A stretch of DNA of 64,000 nt from Sphingomonas glacialis (GTDB lineage Bacteria; Pseudomonadota; Alphaproteobacteria; Sphingomonadales; Sphingomonadaceae), in the NCBI RefSeq assembly GCF_006439055.1, contig NZ_RCZC01000002.1:703351-767350 (forward strand), written 5' to 3'. The position numbers and the translations under genes were made by a program. Of this stretch, positions 23,661 through 33,170 are shown piece by piece. Below the pieces are notes generated by a model. That model was not told the origin of the DNA. It saw nothing but the letters and a program-made list of their open reading frames with translations, and made no database searches. Numbering within the stretch: position 1 is the stretch's first letter; the number at the start of each line of letters is the position of its first letter.

Positions 23661-26600
23661 GTGCGGCCTCCACCGCGAAATCCGGATTGGGACACCGCCG
23701 TGCTGCTCGCTGACGCCGCACCGCCCGCCGGCAGCCGCACGACGCCGCGCGACGCTACGATCGGGGTCGTCGCGACCAAGCTCGCCGAAGCCGCCGCCAC
23801 GCACGACATCCTCTACATCGCCACCGACGAACAGCGCGCTGAGGCCGTCGCCGCCGCACTGGCGTGCGCCGCGCCCGACATGCTGGTGGTGCACAGCCCC
23901 TCAAGCGACGCCCTGCCGGGCGACACCGCTCCCGCCTCGCCGACCAATGTCGGGCGCCGCATCGCCGCGCTGCGACGGCTGCGCGTCGCGCTGACCGAGC
24001 GCCAGCGGGTCGCCTTCATCACCACCGCCGAGGCTGCAGCGGCCGCCTACCCGCGTCCCGCCGCCTTCGACGACGCGCCCCCCACGCTCGCCGTCGGCGA
24101 CCCGGTCGACATGGCGGTGCTCGCCGAGATGCTCGGCGAGATCGGCTACGCCGCCGACGACCGGGTCGACGAACCCGGTGAGATGGCGCTGCGCGGACAG
24201 GTCGTCGACCTGTTCCCGGCCGACGCGGTGGCGCCGGTGCGGATCGAGATCGTCGACGCGGCGATCGCTGCGATCCGGCTCTACGATCCGATCTCGCAGC
24301 TCGGCACCGAAGCGATCGACACGATCCAGATCGGCCGCGTCTCCGAGCCGCCGCTCGGCGCCGACTGGGTATCGGTGTTCGACCATGCGCCCGACGCGGT
24401 CATCGCGGTCGACCCCGAAGGCGATACGCGCCGCGACCGCTATGTCGGTCTGGCCGTTGCTGCGGCCAAAGCGCGCGGGATCGACACGCTGCCGATCGTC
24501 GATCGCAAGCGCCAGAGCAAAGCGCTGAAGGACCGTAAGACGATCGACGTCGCGAGCGCCGACGAACAGCCAGTCCCGCGGTTCGTCGAGCGCAAGGCGC
24601 CGGGGCGGGCGTTCGCGCGCTTCGCCAAGGCCGCGCTGGCGCAGGGCGATCGGCTCGTGCTGCTCGGTGCGGCGCGCGACGTGCGCTTCCTCGCGCCGCG
24701 GCTCGCCAAGGCACAGGGGATCGCCTTTACCAGGATCAGCCACTGGACCGAGGTGGCGGCGCTCGATCCGGGCAGTGCGGCGATGCTCGACATGCCGATC
24801 GAACACGGCTGGCAGGCGCCGGGCCTCACCGTCATCGCCGCCGCCGATCTGCTCGGCAGCCGCGTCCAGGCGACGCACGCCACGAGCGATGCCGCGGCGA
24901 CCCTGCTCGGCGACATGGGCGACATCCGCATCGGCGATGTCGTCGTCCATGAGGATTTCGGGATCGGGCTCGTCGCCGGGGTCGAACCCGTCGGCGTCGA
25001 TGCCGATGGCGGCGATGCGATCGTGCTCGAATATGCCAATGCTGGCCGGCGGCTGGTGCCGGTCGAGGATGCCGATCGCATCTGGCGTTACGGCGCCGAT
25101 CAGGACGCGGTCGCGCTCGACAAGCTCGACGGGTCGAGCTGGGAGAAGCGCCGCGGTGCGATCGACGCTGCGGTCGCCGAGAGCGCCCGCGGGCTCACCG
25201 CGCTCGCCGCCGAACGCGACCGCAGGACCGCGGTCGTGCTCGAGCCCGAAGTCGATGCCTATGAGCGCTTCGCCGCCGAATTCGCCTTTACCGAAACCCC
25301 CGATCAGGCGCGCGCGATCGCCGCGACGCGCGCCGATCTGGCGGCGGGCAAGCCGATGGATCGCCTCGTCGTCGGCGATGTCGGCTATGGCAAGACCGAG
25401 GTCGCGCTGCGCGCTGCCGCGCTCACCGCGCTCGCCGGCAAGCAGGTCGTGATCGCCGCGCCGACGACGGTGCTCGTGCGCCAGCATATCGAGCTGTTCG
25501 CCAAACGCTTTGCCGCGACCGGCCTCGCGGTGGCCGGACTGTCGCGGCTGTCGAGCCCGGCCGAGAAGAAGGCGGTCAAGGCCGGCCTCGCCGACGGATC
25601 GATCGCGATCGTGATCGGCACCGGCGCGGTGGCGGCCAAGGGCGTCGCCTATCGCGATCTCGCGCTGGTCGTGATCGACGAGGAGCAGCGCTTCGGCGCG
25701 GCGGACAAGGCGAAATTGCGCGCGCTCAAGCCCGACAGCCATGTCCTGACGCTCACCGCGACGCCGATCCCGCGCACGTTGCAGGGCGCGCTGGTCGGGC
25801 TGCAGCAGGTCTCGGTGATCGCCACCCCGCCGGCGCGGCGCCAGCCGATCCGCACCAGCATCGACAGCTTCGATCCGGTAACCGTCCGTACCGCGCTGCT
25901 GCGCGAACGCGAGCGTGGCGGGCAAAGCTTCGTCGTCGTCTCGCGGATCGAGGATATCGCGCCGATGGCCGAGCGGCTGGCCAAGCTCGTTCCCGATCTC
26001 ACGATCCGCCAGGCGCACGGCAAGATGCCCGCGGCCGAGATCGACACCGCGATGGTCAGCTTCGCCAATGGCGATGGCGACGTGCTGCTCGCGACCAATA
26101 TCGTCGAGGCGGGGCTCGACGTGCCGCGCGCCAATACGATGATCGTGTGGCGCGCCGATCGCTTCGGCCTGTCGCAGCTCCATCAGCTGCGCGGTCGTGT
26201 GGGGCGCGGCGGGCGGCGCGGGCAGATCCTGCTGCTCACCGATCCCGACACCAAGGTCGCCGAGGCGACACTCAAGCGGCTGCGCACGCTGGAGGCGCTC
26301 GATACGCTCGGCGCCGGCTTTGCGATCAGCGCGCGCGATCTCGACATGCGGGGCGCGGGCGACCTGCTTGGCGATGCGCAGGCCGGGCACATGAAGCTGA
26401 TCGGCGTCGATCTGTACCAGTATCTGCTCGAATCCGCGTTGCGCACCGCGCGCGGCGAACATGTCGAACGCTGGACGCCCGAACTCCATCTCGGCATCGC
26501 GGGCAATCTCCCGTCCGACTGGATCCCGGAGGACGATGTCCGCGTCGCGCTCTACGGTCGATTGTCGCGGCTGAACGACATGCCCGCGCTCGACGCGTTC

Positions 26601-26879
26601 GAGGCCGAGCTCGAGGATCGCTTCGGCAGCTTGCCGCCCCAGGCGCACGCGCTGGTCGCGGTTGCGCGGCTGCGCGTGCTCGCGCTCGGCGCACGGATCG
26701 CGCGGATCGATGCCGGGCCCGCGGCAATCGCGCTGACCCCCCGCCCCGATTTTGCAGGCGACACGGCAGGGCTCGAAGCGAAGGGCGATCGGCTGTTGCT
26801 GCGGGCCGCGCATGACGACGCGATCGAACGGCTGGGCGTCATCGAAGCGCTGCTCGAAGGGCTGGCCACCGACGCCTGA
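23661..26879 (+). CDS. mfd: Mfd-like transcription-repair coupling helicase (divergent)
   Basis: A 1072-residue superfamily 2 DNA translocase. It has a UvrB-homology-like N-terminal part (about 30-230), then the CarD-like RNA-polymerase interaction domain (about 415-480, 'VVHEDFGIGLVAGVE'), then RecG/Mfd helicase motifs: 'GDVGYGKTEVAL' (Walker A), 'VVIDEEQRFG' (motif II, Gln where Mfd usually has His), 'LTATPIPRTL', 'QLRGRVGRGG', and a C-terminal TRCF domain. Canonical Mfd is about 1150 residues. The N-terminal 'PSSDALPGD' replaces the conserved aromatic/acidic motif, so this may be a paralogue. First in-frame start is GTG 23661. Confidence 0.82.
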   Translation: MRPPPRNPDWDTAVLLADAAPPAGSRTTPRDATIGVVATKLAEAAATHDILYIATDEQRAEAVAAALACAAPDMLVVHSPSSDALPGDTAPASPTNVGRRIAALRRLRVALTERQRVAFITTAEAAAAAYPRPAAFDDAPPTLAVGDPVDMAVLAEMLGEIGYAADDRVDEPGEMALRGQVVDLFPADAVAPVRIEIVDAAIAAIRLYDPISQLGTEAIDTIQIGRVSEPPLGADWVSVFDHAPDAVIAVDPEGDTRRDRYVGLAVAAAKARGIDTLPIVDRKRQSKALKDRKTIDVASADEQPVPRFVERKAPGRAFARFAKAALAQGDRLVLLGAARDVRFLAPRLAKAQGIAFTRISHWTEVAALDPGSAAMLDMPIEHGWQAPGLTVIAAADLLGSRVQATHATSDAAATLLGDMGDIRIGDVVVHEDFGIGLVAGVEPVGVDADGGDAIVLEYANAGRRLVPVEDADRIWRYGADQDAVALDKLDGSSWEKRRGAIDAAVAESARGLTALAAERDRRTAVVLEPEVDAYERFAAEFAFTETPDQARAIAATRADLAAGKPMDRLVVGDVGYGKTEVALRAAALTALAGKQVVIAAPTTVLVRQHIELFAKRFAATGLAVAGLSRLSSPAEKKAVKAGLADGSIAIVIGTGAVAAKGVAYRDLALVVIDEEQRFGAADKAKLRALKPDSHVLTLTATPIPRTLQGALVGLQQVSVIATPPARRQPIRTSIDSFDPVTVRTALLRERERGGQSFVVVSRIEDIAPMAERLAKLVPDLTIRQAHGKMPAAEIDTAMVSFANGDGDVLLATNIVEAGLDVPRANTMIVWRADRFGLSQLHQLRGRVGRGGRRGQILLLTDPDTKVAEATLKRLRTLEALDTLGAGFAISARDLDMRGAGDLLGDAQAGHMKLIGVDLYQYLLESALRTARGEHVERWTPELHLGIAGNLPSDWIPEDDVRVALYGRLSRLNDMPALDAFEAELEDRFGSLPPQAHALVAVARLRVLALGARIARIDAGPAAIALTPRPDFAGDTAGLEAKGDRLLLRAAHDDAIERLGVIEALLEGLATDA

Positions 26880-26949
26880 CGCCGATCCGAATCCTCCGCT
26901 CGCACCGGCCCTGCCTATTCCGTTCGACGCCGTGAACCAAAGCGACCAG

Positions 26950-26978
26950 TTGAGCGTTCGGATGCGACGGATTATAGG
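26950..26978 (+). promoter_or_regulatory. Candidate promoter of the first molybdenum hydroxylase operon
   Basis: TTGAGC (26950-26955) and TATAGG (26973-26978), separated by 17 bases, lie 65 bases before the GTG start of the iron-sulfur subunit. Spacing and sequence fit a sigma-70-type promoter. Confidence 0.45.
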
Positions 26979-27043
26979 TTGGCGCGTCAATTCGGCGCCG
27001 GCGGGGCAATGGCCGGAAGGCCGTTTCAAACAGAGGACGTTCG

Positions 27044-27679
27044 GTGGATATCAAGAGCGAGACAGCGGTGTCGCGGCGCGGCGTTCTGGTGGGCGGGGCG
27101 ATGACGGCCGGGCTTGCCGCGATCCCGGCAGCGGCAGCACCAGCGCCGGCACAACAGGAGCGGCCCATGACGATGCCCGTGACCCTCACCGTCAACGGCA
27201 AGAAGCAGACGCTCGAGGTCGATACGCGGACGACGTTGCTCGACACGTTGCGCGAGCATCTGCACCTGACCGGCACCAAGAAGGGCTGCGACCATGGCCA
27301 GTGTGGCGCGTGCACCGTAATCGTCGACGGCAAGCGGATCAATTCCTGCCTCAGCCTGGCGGTGATGCATCAGGGCGACAAGATCACGACGATCGAGGGG
27401 CTCGGCACGCCCGACCATCTCCATCCGATGCAGGCGGCGTTCGTCAAGCATGACGGCTATCAGTGCGGCTATTGCACCCCCGGGCAGATCTGCTCGGCGG
27501 TCGCCGTTCTCGCTGAGATCAAGGCCGGCACGCCGAGCCACGTCACCGCCAGCCTCACCGACGCGCCACGCGCCACCAATGCCGAGATGCGCGAGCGGAT
27601 GAGCGGCAATATCTGCCGCTGCGGCGCCTATTCGAACATCCTCGACGCGATGACCGAAGTTGCGGAGACCAACGCATGA
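27044..27679 (+). CDS. paoA: Molybdenum hydroxylase [2Fe-2S] subunit with Tat signal (PaoA/YagT type)
   Basis: A 211-residue electron-transfer subunit. The N-terminus carries a twin-arginine signal ('[15 protein letters not shown]', ending about residue 33), so the assembled enzyme should be periplasmic. A plant-ferredoxin-type cluster ('[11 protein letters not shown]' plus a downstream Cys) and a second helical cluster domain ('[10 protein letters not shown]' and 'CRCGAY') are both complete. GTG start with a GAGGA ribosome site. The stop overlaps the ATG of the FAD subunit by four bases. Confidence 0.92.
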   Translation: MDIKSETAVSRRGVLVGGAMTAGLAAIPAAAAPAPAQQERPMTMPVTLTVNGKKQTLEVDTRTTLLDTLREHLHLTGTKKGCDHGQCGACTVIVDGKRINSCLSLAVMHQGDKITTIEGLGTPDHLHPMQAAFVKHDGYQCGYCTPGQICSAVAVLAEIKAGTPSHVTASLTDAPRATNAEMRERMSGNICRCGAYSNILDAMTEVAETNA

Positions 27680-28626
27680 AGCCGTTCAGCTATGCGCGCG
27701 CAACGTCGCCCGCCGAAGCGGCCGCCGCGGTTGCACGCACCCCGAATGCCAAGTTCATTGCGGGCGGCACCAATCTGCTCGACCTGATGAAGCTGCAGAT
27801 CGAGACCCCGGCGCATCTGATCGATGTGCAGGATCTCAAGCTCGACCGGATCGAGGAGACCAAGGACGGAGGCCTGCGCATCGGCGCGTTCGTCAGCAAT
27901 TCCGATCTAGCGTCGGACGCACGGGTGCGGCGCGATTACGGCGTGCTCAGCCGTGCGATCGTCGCGGGCGCGAGCGGACAGCTGCGCAACAAGGCGACCA
28001 CCGCGGGCAATCTGCTCCAGCGGACGCGCTGCCCGTATTTCTATGACACCAACCAGGCGTGCAACAAGCGCAAGCCCGGCTCGGGCTGCGCCGCGATCGG
28101 CGGGTTCAGCCGCCAGCTCGGCATCATCGGCACGAGCGACGCGTGCATCGCCACCTATCCCGGCGACATGGCGGTCGCGATGCGGCTGCTCGATGCGACC
28201 GTCGAGACGGTCCGACCCGATGGTGCCGCGCGCGCGATACCGATCGCCGATTTCTACAAGCTGCCCGGCAGCACGCCGCATATCGAAACGGCGCTGGTGC
28301 CCGGCGAGCTGATCACCGCGGTCACGCTGCCCAAGCCGATCGGCGGCACGCACATCTATCACAAGGTGCGCGACCGCGCGTCCTACGCCTTCGCGCTCGT
28401 CTCGGTCGCCGCGATCGTCCAGCGCGATGGCTCGGGCCGCGTCGCAGTCGGCGGGATCGCGCCGAAGCCGTGGCGGGTCGAGGCAGCCGAAGCGGCATTG
28501 CCGCAAGGCGCCGCCGCGGTGACGCCGAAGCTGCTCGCCGGCGCCAAGCCGACGCATGACAATGCCTTCAAGGTCACGCTGGTCGAGCGTACGCTCGCCG
28601 CGGCCCTGATCGAAGCGAAGGGCTGA
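27676..28626 (+). CDS. paoB: Molybdenum hydroxylase FAD-binding subunit (PaoB/YagS type)
   Basis: The 316-residue flavin subunit passes electrons between the iron-sulfur clusters and an acceptor. The FAD motif '[12 protein letters not shown]' lies near residue 34 and '[15 protein letters not shown]' near 115. The Cys-rich insertion following it ('[10 protein letters not shown]') corresponds to the extra [4Fe-4S] cluster of PaoB, absent from ordinary xanthine dehydrogenases. It overlaps the upstream gene by ATGA and is followed by the molybdenum subunit 5 bases later. Confidence 0.92.
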   Translation: MKPFSYARATSPAEAAAAVARTPNAKFIAGGTNLLDLMKLQIETPAHLIDVQDLKLDRIEETKDGGLRIGAFVSNSDLASDARVRRDYGVLSRAIVAGASGQLRNKATTAGNLLQRTRCPYFYDTNQACNKRKPGSGCAAIGGFSRQLGIIGTSDACIATYPGDMAVAMRLLDATVETVRPDGAARAIPIADFYKLPGSTPHIETALVPGELITAVTLPKPIGGTHIYHKVRDRASYAFALVSVAAIVQRDGSGRVAVGGIAPKPWRVEAAEAALPQGAAAVTPKLLAGAKPTHDNAFKVTLVERTLAAALIEAKG

Positions 28627-28631
28627 ACGCC

Positions 28632-30836
28632 ATGAAGTTTGATACACCCGCCGGCCAGAACCCGATCGATCAGCTCAAGCATGTCGGCAAGCCGATCGAT
28701 CGCATCGACGGCAAGTTCAAGACCACCGGCACCGCCCCCTACGCCTATGAGCGCCACGACGTCGTCGCCAATCCGGCGTACGGCTATGTCGTCGGCGCGG
28801 CGGTTGCCAAGGGGCGGATCAGCCGGATCGACATGGCCGCCGCCAAGGCCGCGCCCGGCGTGCTGACGATCGTCACCGCCGAGAGTGCAGGGCCGCTCGG
28901 CAAAGGCAATTTCAACACCGCCAAGCTGCTCGGCGGGCCCGAGATCGACCATTATCACCAGGCGATCGCGCTGGTAGTCGCCGAGACCTTCGAGCAGGCG
29001 CGCGCCGCCGCGGCGCTGATCGTGATCGACTATGCGCGCACCGCGGGCCGCTTCGATCTCGCGAAGGAGCTGAAGGGCGCGCCGCTCCACAGCGAAAAGG
29101 GCAAGCCGCCCGTCACCAAGATCGGCGATTTCGACGCGGCGTTCGGCACCGCTCCGGTCAAGCTCGACGCGACCTACACCACGCCCGATCACAGCCATGC
29201 GATGATGGAGCCGCACGCCACCACGGCCAAGTGGGACGGCGACAAGGTCACGCTGTACACCTCGAACCAGATGATCGCCTGGAGCAAGGGCGACGTCGCC
29301 AAGACGCTCGGCATTCCCAAGGACAATGTCCGACTGGTCTCGCCCTATGTCGGTGGCGGCTTCGGCGGCAAGCTGTTCATCCGCGCCGACGTGATCCTCG
29401 CGGCTTTGGGCGCGAAGGCAGCAGGCCGTCCCGTCAAAGTCACGCTCACGCGCCCGATGATGTTCAACAACACGACGCACCGCCCCGCGACGATCCAGCG
29501 GATCCGCATCGGCGCGGGCCGCGACGGCAAGATCACCGCGATCGCGCATGAGAGCGGGTCGGGCGATCTGCCCGGCGGTGGCCCCGAGACCGCGGTCAGC
29601 CAGACGCGCCTGCTCTACGCCGGCGCCAATCGCCTGACCTCGATGCGGCTCGCGGTGGTCGATCTGCCCGAGGGCAATGCGATGCGCGCACCGGGCGAGG
29701 CGCCCGGGCTGATGGCGCTCGAGATCGCGATGGACGAAATGGCCGAGAAGCTCGGCATGGATCCGATCGCCTTCCGCGTCGCCAACGACACGCAGGTCGA
29801 TCCTGAAAAACCCGAGCGCCGCTTCTCGCAGCGCCAGCTCGTCCAGTGCCTCGAACAGGGCGCCGATCGCTTCGGCTGGAAGCAGCGCAGCGCCAAGCCA
29901 GCGCAGCGACGCGACGGCCAGTGGCTGGTCGGCATGGGCGTCGCGGCGGGCTTCCGCAACAGCATGGCGATGAAGTCGGCCGCGCGGGTCGCGCTCGACA
30001 AGAAGGGTATCGTCACCGTCTCGACCGACATGACCGATATCGGCACCGGCACCTACACCATCATCGCGCAGACCGCGGCGGAGATGATGGGGGTCGATAT
30101 CGACAAGGTCGTCGTCCAGCTCGGCGATTCGGACCACCCGGTCTCGGCCGGGTCGGGCGGACAATGGGGCGCGAACAATTCGACCGCGGGCGTCTATGCC
30201 GCATGCGTCAAACTGCGCGAGGCGATCGCGCAGAAATTGGGCTTCAATTCGGCCGACGTCACCTTCGCGGACGGCAAGGTGCGCTCGGGCAATCGCAGCT
30301 TCGCGCTGACCGAAGCCGCGGGCGATGCCGGCCTCGTCGCCGAGGACGCGATCGAATATGGCGATCTGGGCAAGACGTACCAGCAATCGACCTTCGCCGG
30401 CCATTTCGTCGAGGCGGCGGTCCACAGCCTGACGGGCGAGGTGCGCATCCGCCGGATGCTCGCGGTCTGCGCGGCGGGCCGCATCCTCAACCCGAAATCG
30501 GCACGCAGCCAGGTGATCGGTGCGATGACTATGGGCGCGGGTGCGGCGCTGATGGAGGATCTCGCGGTCGACACGCGCTTCGGCTTCTTCGTCAATCACG
30601 ATCTCGCGGGCTACGAGGTGCCGGTGCATGCCGACATCCCGCACCAGGAGGTGATGTTCCTCGACGAGGTCGATCCGACGTCGTCGCCGATGAAGGCCAA
30701 GGGTGTCGGCGAGCTCGGCCTGTGCGGGGTCGGCGCGGCGATCGCCAATGCGATCTACAATGCGAGCGGCGTGCGCGTGCGCGAATATCCCGTCACGCTC
30801 GACAAGCATCTCGCGCACCTGCCTCCGGTGGCGTGA
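28632..30836 (+). CDS. paoC: Molybdenum hydroxylase molybdopterin-binding subunit (PaoC/YagR type)
   Basis: The 734-residue catalytic subunit carries the molybdenum cofactor and oxidises aldehydes or heterocycles by hydroxylation. Landmarks are 'YVGGGFGGKLFIRAD' near 240, 'MRAPGEAPGLMALE' near 355, 'AGSGGQWGANNS' near 508 and the catalytic Glu in 'KGVGELGLCG' near 690. There is no signal peptide of its own; export would be by hitchhiking with the Tat-bearing small subunit. moaA and xdhC, needed for its cofactor, follow directly. Confidence 0.92.
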   Translation: MKFDTPAGQNPIDQLKHVGKPIDRIDGKFKTTGTAPYAYERHDVVANPAYGYVVGAAVAKGRISRIDMAAAKAAPGVLTIVTAESAGPLGKGNFNTAKLLGGPEIDHYHQAIALVVAETFEQARAAAALIVIDYARTAGRFDLAKELKGAPLHSEKGKPPVTKIGDFDAAFGTAPVKLDATYTTPDHSHAMMEPHATTAKWDGDKVTLYTSNQMIAWSKGDVAKTLGIPKDNVRLVSPYVGGGFGGKLFIRADVILAALGAKAAGRPVKVTLTRPMMFNNTTHRPATIQRIRIGAGRDGKITAIAHESGSGDLPGGGPETAVSQTRLLYAGANRLTSMRLAVVDLPEGNAMRAPGEAPGLMALEIAMDEMAEKLGMDPIAFRVANDTQVDPEKPERRFSQRQLVQCLEQGADRFGWKQRSAKPAQRRDGQWLVGMGVAAGFRNSMAMKSAARVALDKKGIVTVSTDMTDIGTGTYTIIAQTAAEMMGVDIDKVVVQLGDSDHPVSAGSGGQWGANNSTAGVYAACVKLREAIAQKLGFNSADVTFADGKVRSGNRSFALTEAAGDAGLVAEDAIEYGDLGKTYQQSTFAGHFVEAAVHSLTGEVRIRRMLAVCAAGRILNPKSARSQVIGAMTMGAGAALMEDLAVDTRFGFFVNHDLAGYEVPVHADIPHQEVMFLDEVDPTSSPMKAKGVGELGLCGVGAAIANAIYNASGVRVREYPVTLDKHLAHLPPVA

Positions 30837-30943
30837 GATATCGGGTCGCTGGCGGCATGGCATTCGTGCCGCCGGCGTCCTAAATGGTGTCGCGTACCGT
30901 CGTCTGTTCCCGTTCGCCGTCTTTCATGAGTTGCCGCTGTCCG

Positions 30944-31969
30944 ATGTCGAACCTCCGTCCCGACACTGCCCCGCCCCGCCCGCTGACCGACAGCTTCGGC
31001 CGCCGGATCACCTATCTGCGCCTGTCGGTGACCGATCGCTGCGATCTGCGCTGCCGCTATTGCATGAGCGAGGCGATGACCTTCCTGCCGCGCAAGGAAG
31101 TGCTGACGATCGAGGAAATGGGCGCGGTCGCCGATGCCTTCATCGCGCGTGGCGTGCGCAAGATCCGGCTGACCGGCGGCGAGCCGCTGGTGCGGCGCGG
31201 GATCGACGAGCTCGCGCGGCACATCGGCCGGCATATCGAAACCGGCGCGCTCGACGAGATGACGCTGACCACCAATGCGACGCGACTGTCGCAGCATGCC
31301 GAGACGCTGTTCGCGGCGGGCGTGCGGCGCGTCAATGTCAGCCTCGACAGTCTCGATCCCGACAATTTCCGCCACATCACGCGGACGGGCAATCTTTCCG
31401 AAGTGCTCGACGGGATCGCCGCGGGCAAGGCGGCGGGCCTTTCGATCAAGATCAACATGGTCGCGCTGAAGGGCGCGAACGAGGACGAGATCGAACCGAT
31501 GATCCGCTGGTGCGGCACGCATGGCTTCGACCTTACGCTGATCGAGACGATGCCGCTCGGCGTGGTCGATGAGGACCGCACTGACCGCTACCTCCCGCTC
31601 GACGTCGTCCGCCGCCGGCTCGAGGCGCGCTTCACGCTCGACGCAGACGATCACCGCACCGGCGGCCCGGCGCGCTACGTCAGTGTGCGCGAGACGGGAA
31701 CGCGGCTTGGCCTGATCACCCCGCTCACCAACAATTTCTGCGAAGGCTGCAACCGCGTGCGGCTGACCGCATCGGGGCGGCTCTATATGTGCCTCGGCCA
31801 TGACGACAAGATGGACCTGAAGCAGGTGCTGCGCGAGGGCGGCCCGACGGCGCTCGACGCCGCGATCGATGCGGCCTTGCTCACCAAGCCGCTGCGCCAT
31901 GCCTTCGAGATCGTCGACCGCAACGCCGCGCCCGCGGTCGGGCGGCACATGAGCGTCACCGGGGGCTGA
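30944..31969 (+). CDS. moaA: GTP 3',8-cyclase MoaA
   Basis: Radical SAM enzyme catalysing the first step of molybdenum cofactor synthesis, GTP to 3',8-cyclo-H2GTP. The N-terminal radical SAM cluster motif is C33-x-x-x-C37-x-x-C40 ('CDLRCRYCM'). The second C-terminal cluster is in 'NFCEGCNRVRL' with a further Cys in 'LYMCLG', and the SAM-binding 'RLTGGEPLVR' is present. The start at 30944 gives a 341-residue protein of the usual form; a longer frame from 30884 adds an unlikely 20 residues. It ends 6 bases before xdhC. Confidence 0.93.
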   Translation: MSNLRPDTAPPRPLTDSFGRRITYLRLSVTDRCDLRCRYCMSEAMTFLPRKEVLTIEEMGAVADAFIARGVRKIRLTGGEPLVRRGIDELARHIGRHIETGALDEMTLTTNATRLSQHAETLFAAGVRRVNVSLDSLDPDNFRHITRTGNLSEVLDGIAAGKAAGLSIKINMVALKGANEDEIEPMIRWCGTHGFDLTLIETMPLGVVDEDRTDRYLPLDVVRRRLEARFTLDADDHRTGGPARYVSVRETGTRLGLITPLTNNFCEGCNRVRLTASGRLYMCLGHDDKMDLKQVLREGGPTALDAAIDAALLTKPLRHAFEIVDRNAAPAVGRHMSVTGG

Positions 31970-31975
31970 GACGCG

Positions 31976-32899
31976 ATGGCTGACAACGAAACCGCGCTCG
32001 CCGCGTTCCGGACCTGGCAAGGGGCGCCGCTCGCACTTGCCACCGTGATCTCAACCTGGGGATCGGCACCGCGTCCGCGCGGCAGCCATATGCTCGTCCA
32101 TGCCGATGGTCGGCTCGAGGGCTCGGTCTCGGGCGGGTGCGTCGAGGGCGACGTGCTCACGCTCGCCGCCGAAGTGCTTGCGAGCGGCAAGCCCGAGCGC
32201 CGCCAATACGGCGTTGCCGACGGCTCGGCCTGGGAAGTCGGCCTGCCGTGCGGCGGGACGATCGAAGTGCTCGTCCAGCCGGTGTCCGACGCTGGCTTCC
32301 CACCCGCCGTGTTCGACGCGATCGAGCATGCCCAGGCGTGCGGCCGCGGGGTAACGGTCTACACCGACCTGGCGACCGGACGCAGCAGCCTCGCGCCGAT
32401 GACGGGCGACGGCATCTTCGCCAACACCTATGCCGCGCCGCGCCAAGTGCTGATCGTCGGCGCGGTGCAGATAGCCCAGGCGCTTGCGCAGATCGCCGCG
32501 ACGCTCGGCGTCAAGGCGACCGTGATCGACCCGCGCACGCGCTTCCTGACCGAGGAGCGCTTCCCCGGCGTCACGCTCGACGATCGCTGGCCCGACGAAG
32601 CGGTCGCGGCGTACAATCCCGGCCCGTCGACCGCGGTGATCACGCTCAGCCACGATCCCAAGATCGACGACCCGGCGTTGATCGCGGCGCTGTCGGCCGA
32701 GACCGGCTATATCGCCGCGTTAGGCTCGCGCCGCAGCCATGCTGCGCGGCTCGAGCGCTTGGCCGCGGCGGGCTTCGGGCAGGAAGACCTGGACCGGATC
32801 GACGGGCCAGCCGGGATCGACATCAACGCGATCGGCGCGAGCGAAATCGCGCTCTCGGTCGCCGCGGGTATGGTCAAGGCGCTGCACGACCGCGGATAG
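31976..32899 (+). CDS. xdhC: XdhC/CoxI family molybdenum cofactor maturation protein
   Basis: A 307-residue chaperone that binds Moco, helps its sulfuration and delivers it to xanthine-dehydrogenase-type enzymes. The N-terminal XdhC_CoxI domain has 'TWGSAPRPRGSHM' and 'SVSGGCVEGDV', and the C-terminal Rossmann domain begins near 155 ('VLIVGAVQIAQALA') with 'YIAALGSRRSHAAR'. It plays the role of PaoD for the neighbouring PaoABC-type enzymes on both sides. It probably belongs to the same transcript as moaA. Confidence 0.92.
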   Translation: MADNETALAAFRTWQGAPLALATVISTWGSAPRPRGSHMLVHADGRLEGSVSGGCVEGDVLTLAAEVLASGKPERRQYGVADGSAWEVGLPCGGTIEVLVQPVSDAGFPPAVFDAIEHAQACGRGVTVYTDLATGRSSLAPMTGDGIFANTYAAPRQVLIVGAVQIAQALAQIAATLGVKATVIDPRTRFLTEERFPGVTLDDRWPDEAVAAYNPGPSTAVITLSHDPKIDDPALIAALSAETGYIAALGSRRSHAARLERLAAAGFGQEDLDRIDGPAGIDINAIGASEIALSVAAGMVKALHDRG

Positions 32900-32996
32900 C
32901 GATGCAGGACGTCCGCCTGCGGGGAAAGTTTTTCGAAGCACCCCGCCCCGCATGCCCGTGTCTTTGGTTTAGGGCGGCCCCACGATAATTTCCGTT

Positions 32997-33092
32997 CGTC
33001 ACCCCGGCCTTGTGCCGGGGCCCACCGTGCCGCGTTCGCAACGGGCGTAGTACGCGCATCCCGGTGGACCCCGGGACCAGCCCGGGGTGACG
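32997..33092. repeat. Family B palindromic repeat
   Basis: Inverted arms of about 31 bases (32997-33027 and 33062-33092) begin with CGTCACCCCGG and each contain a CCGG-rich mini-hairpin. The element lies between the converging xdhC and molybdenum hydroxylase genes and shares its design with 45457-45551 and 56949-57041. It may also terminate transcription from both sides. Confidence 0.8.
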
Positions 33093-33170
33093 GCTTGGGG
33101 ACGAAGGCGCGAGACTGGAAGCCGGGGGATCGCGGCAAGAGACCGTAGAAACCCGCCCCCAGGCCCGTCC

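Noticed and set aside
23901..27029. 1042-codon minus-strand frame opposite the Mfd-like gene
   Set aside because: Its composition is dominated by Arg, Asp, Gly and His with no domain; the plus strand carries complete helicase motifs.
28383..30863. 826-codon minus-strand frame opposite paoC
   Set aside because: Antisense shadow; the plus-strand molybdenum hydroxylase is complete and overlapping genes of this size are not plausible.
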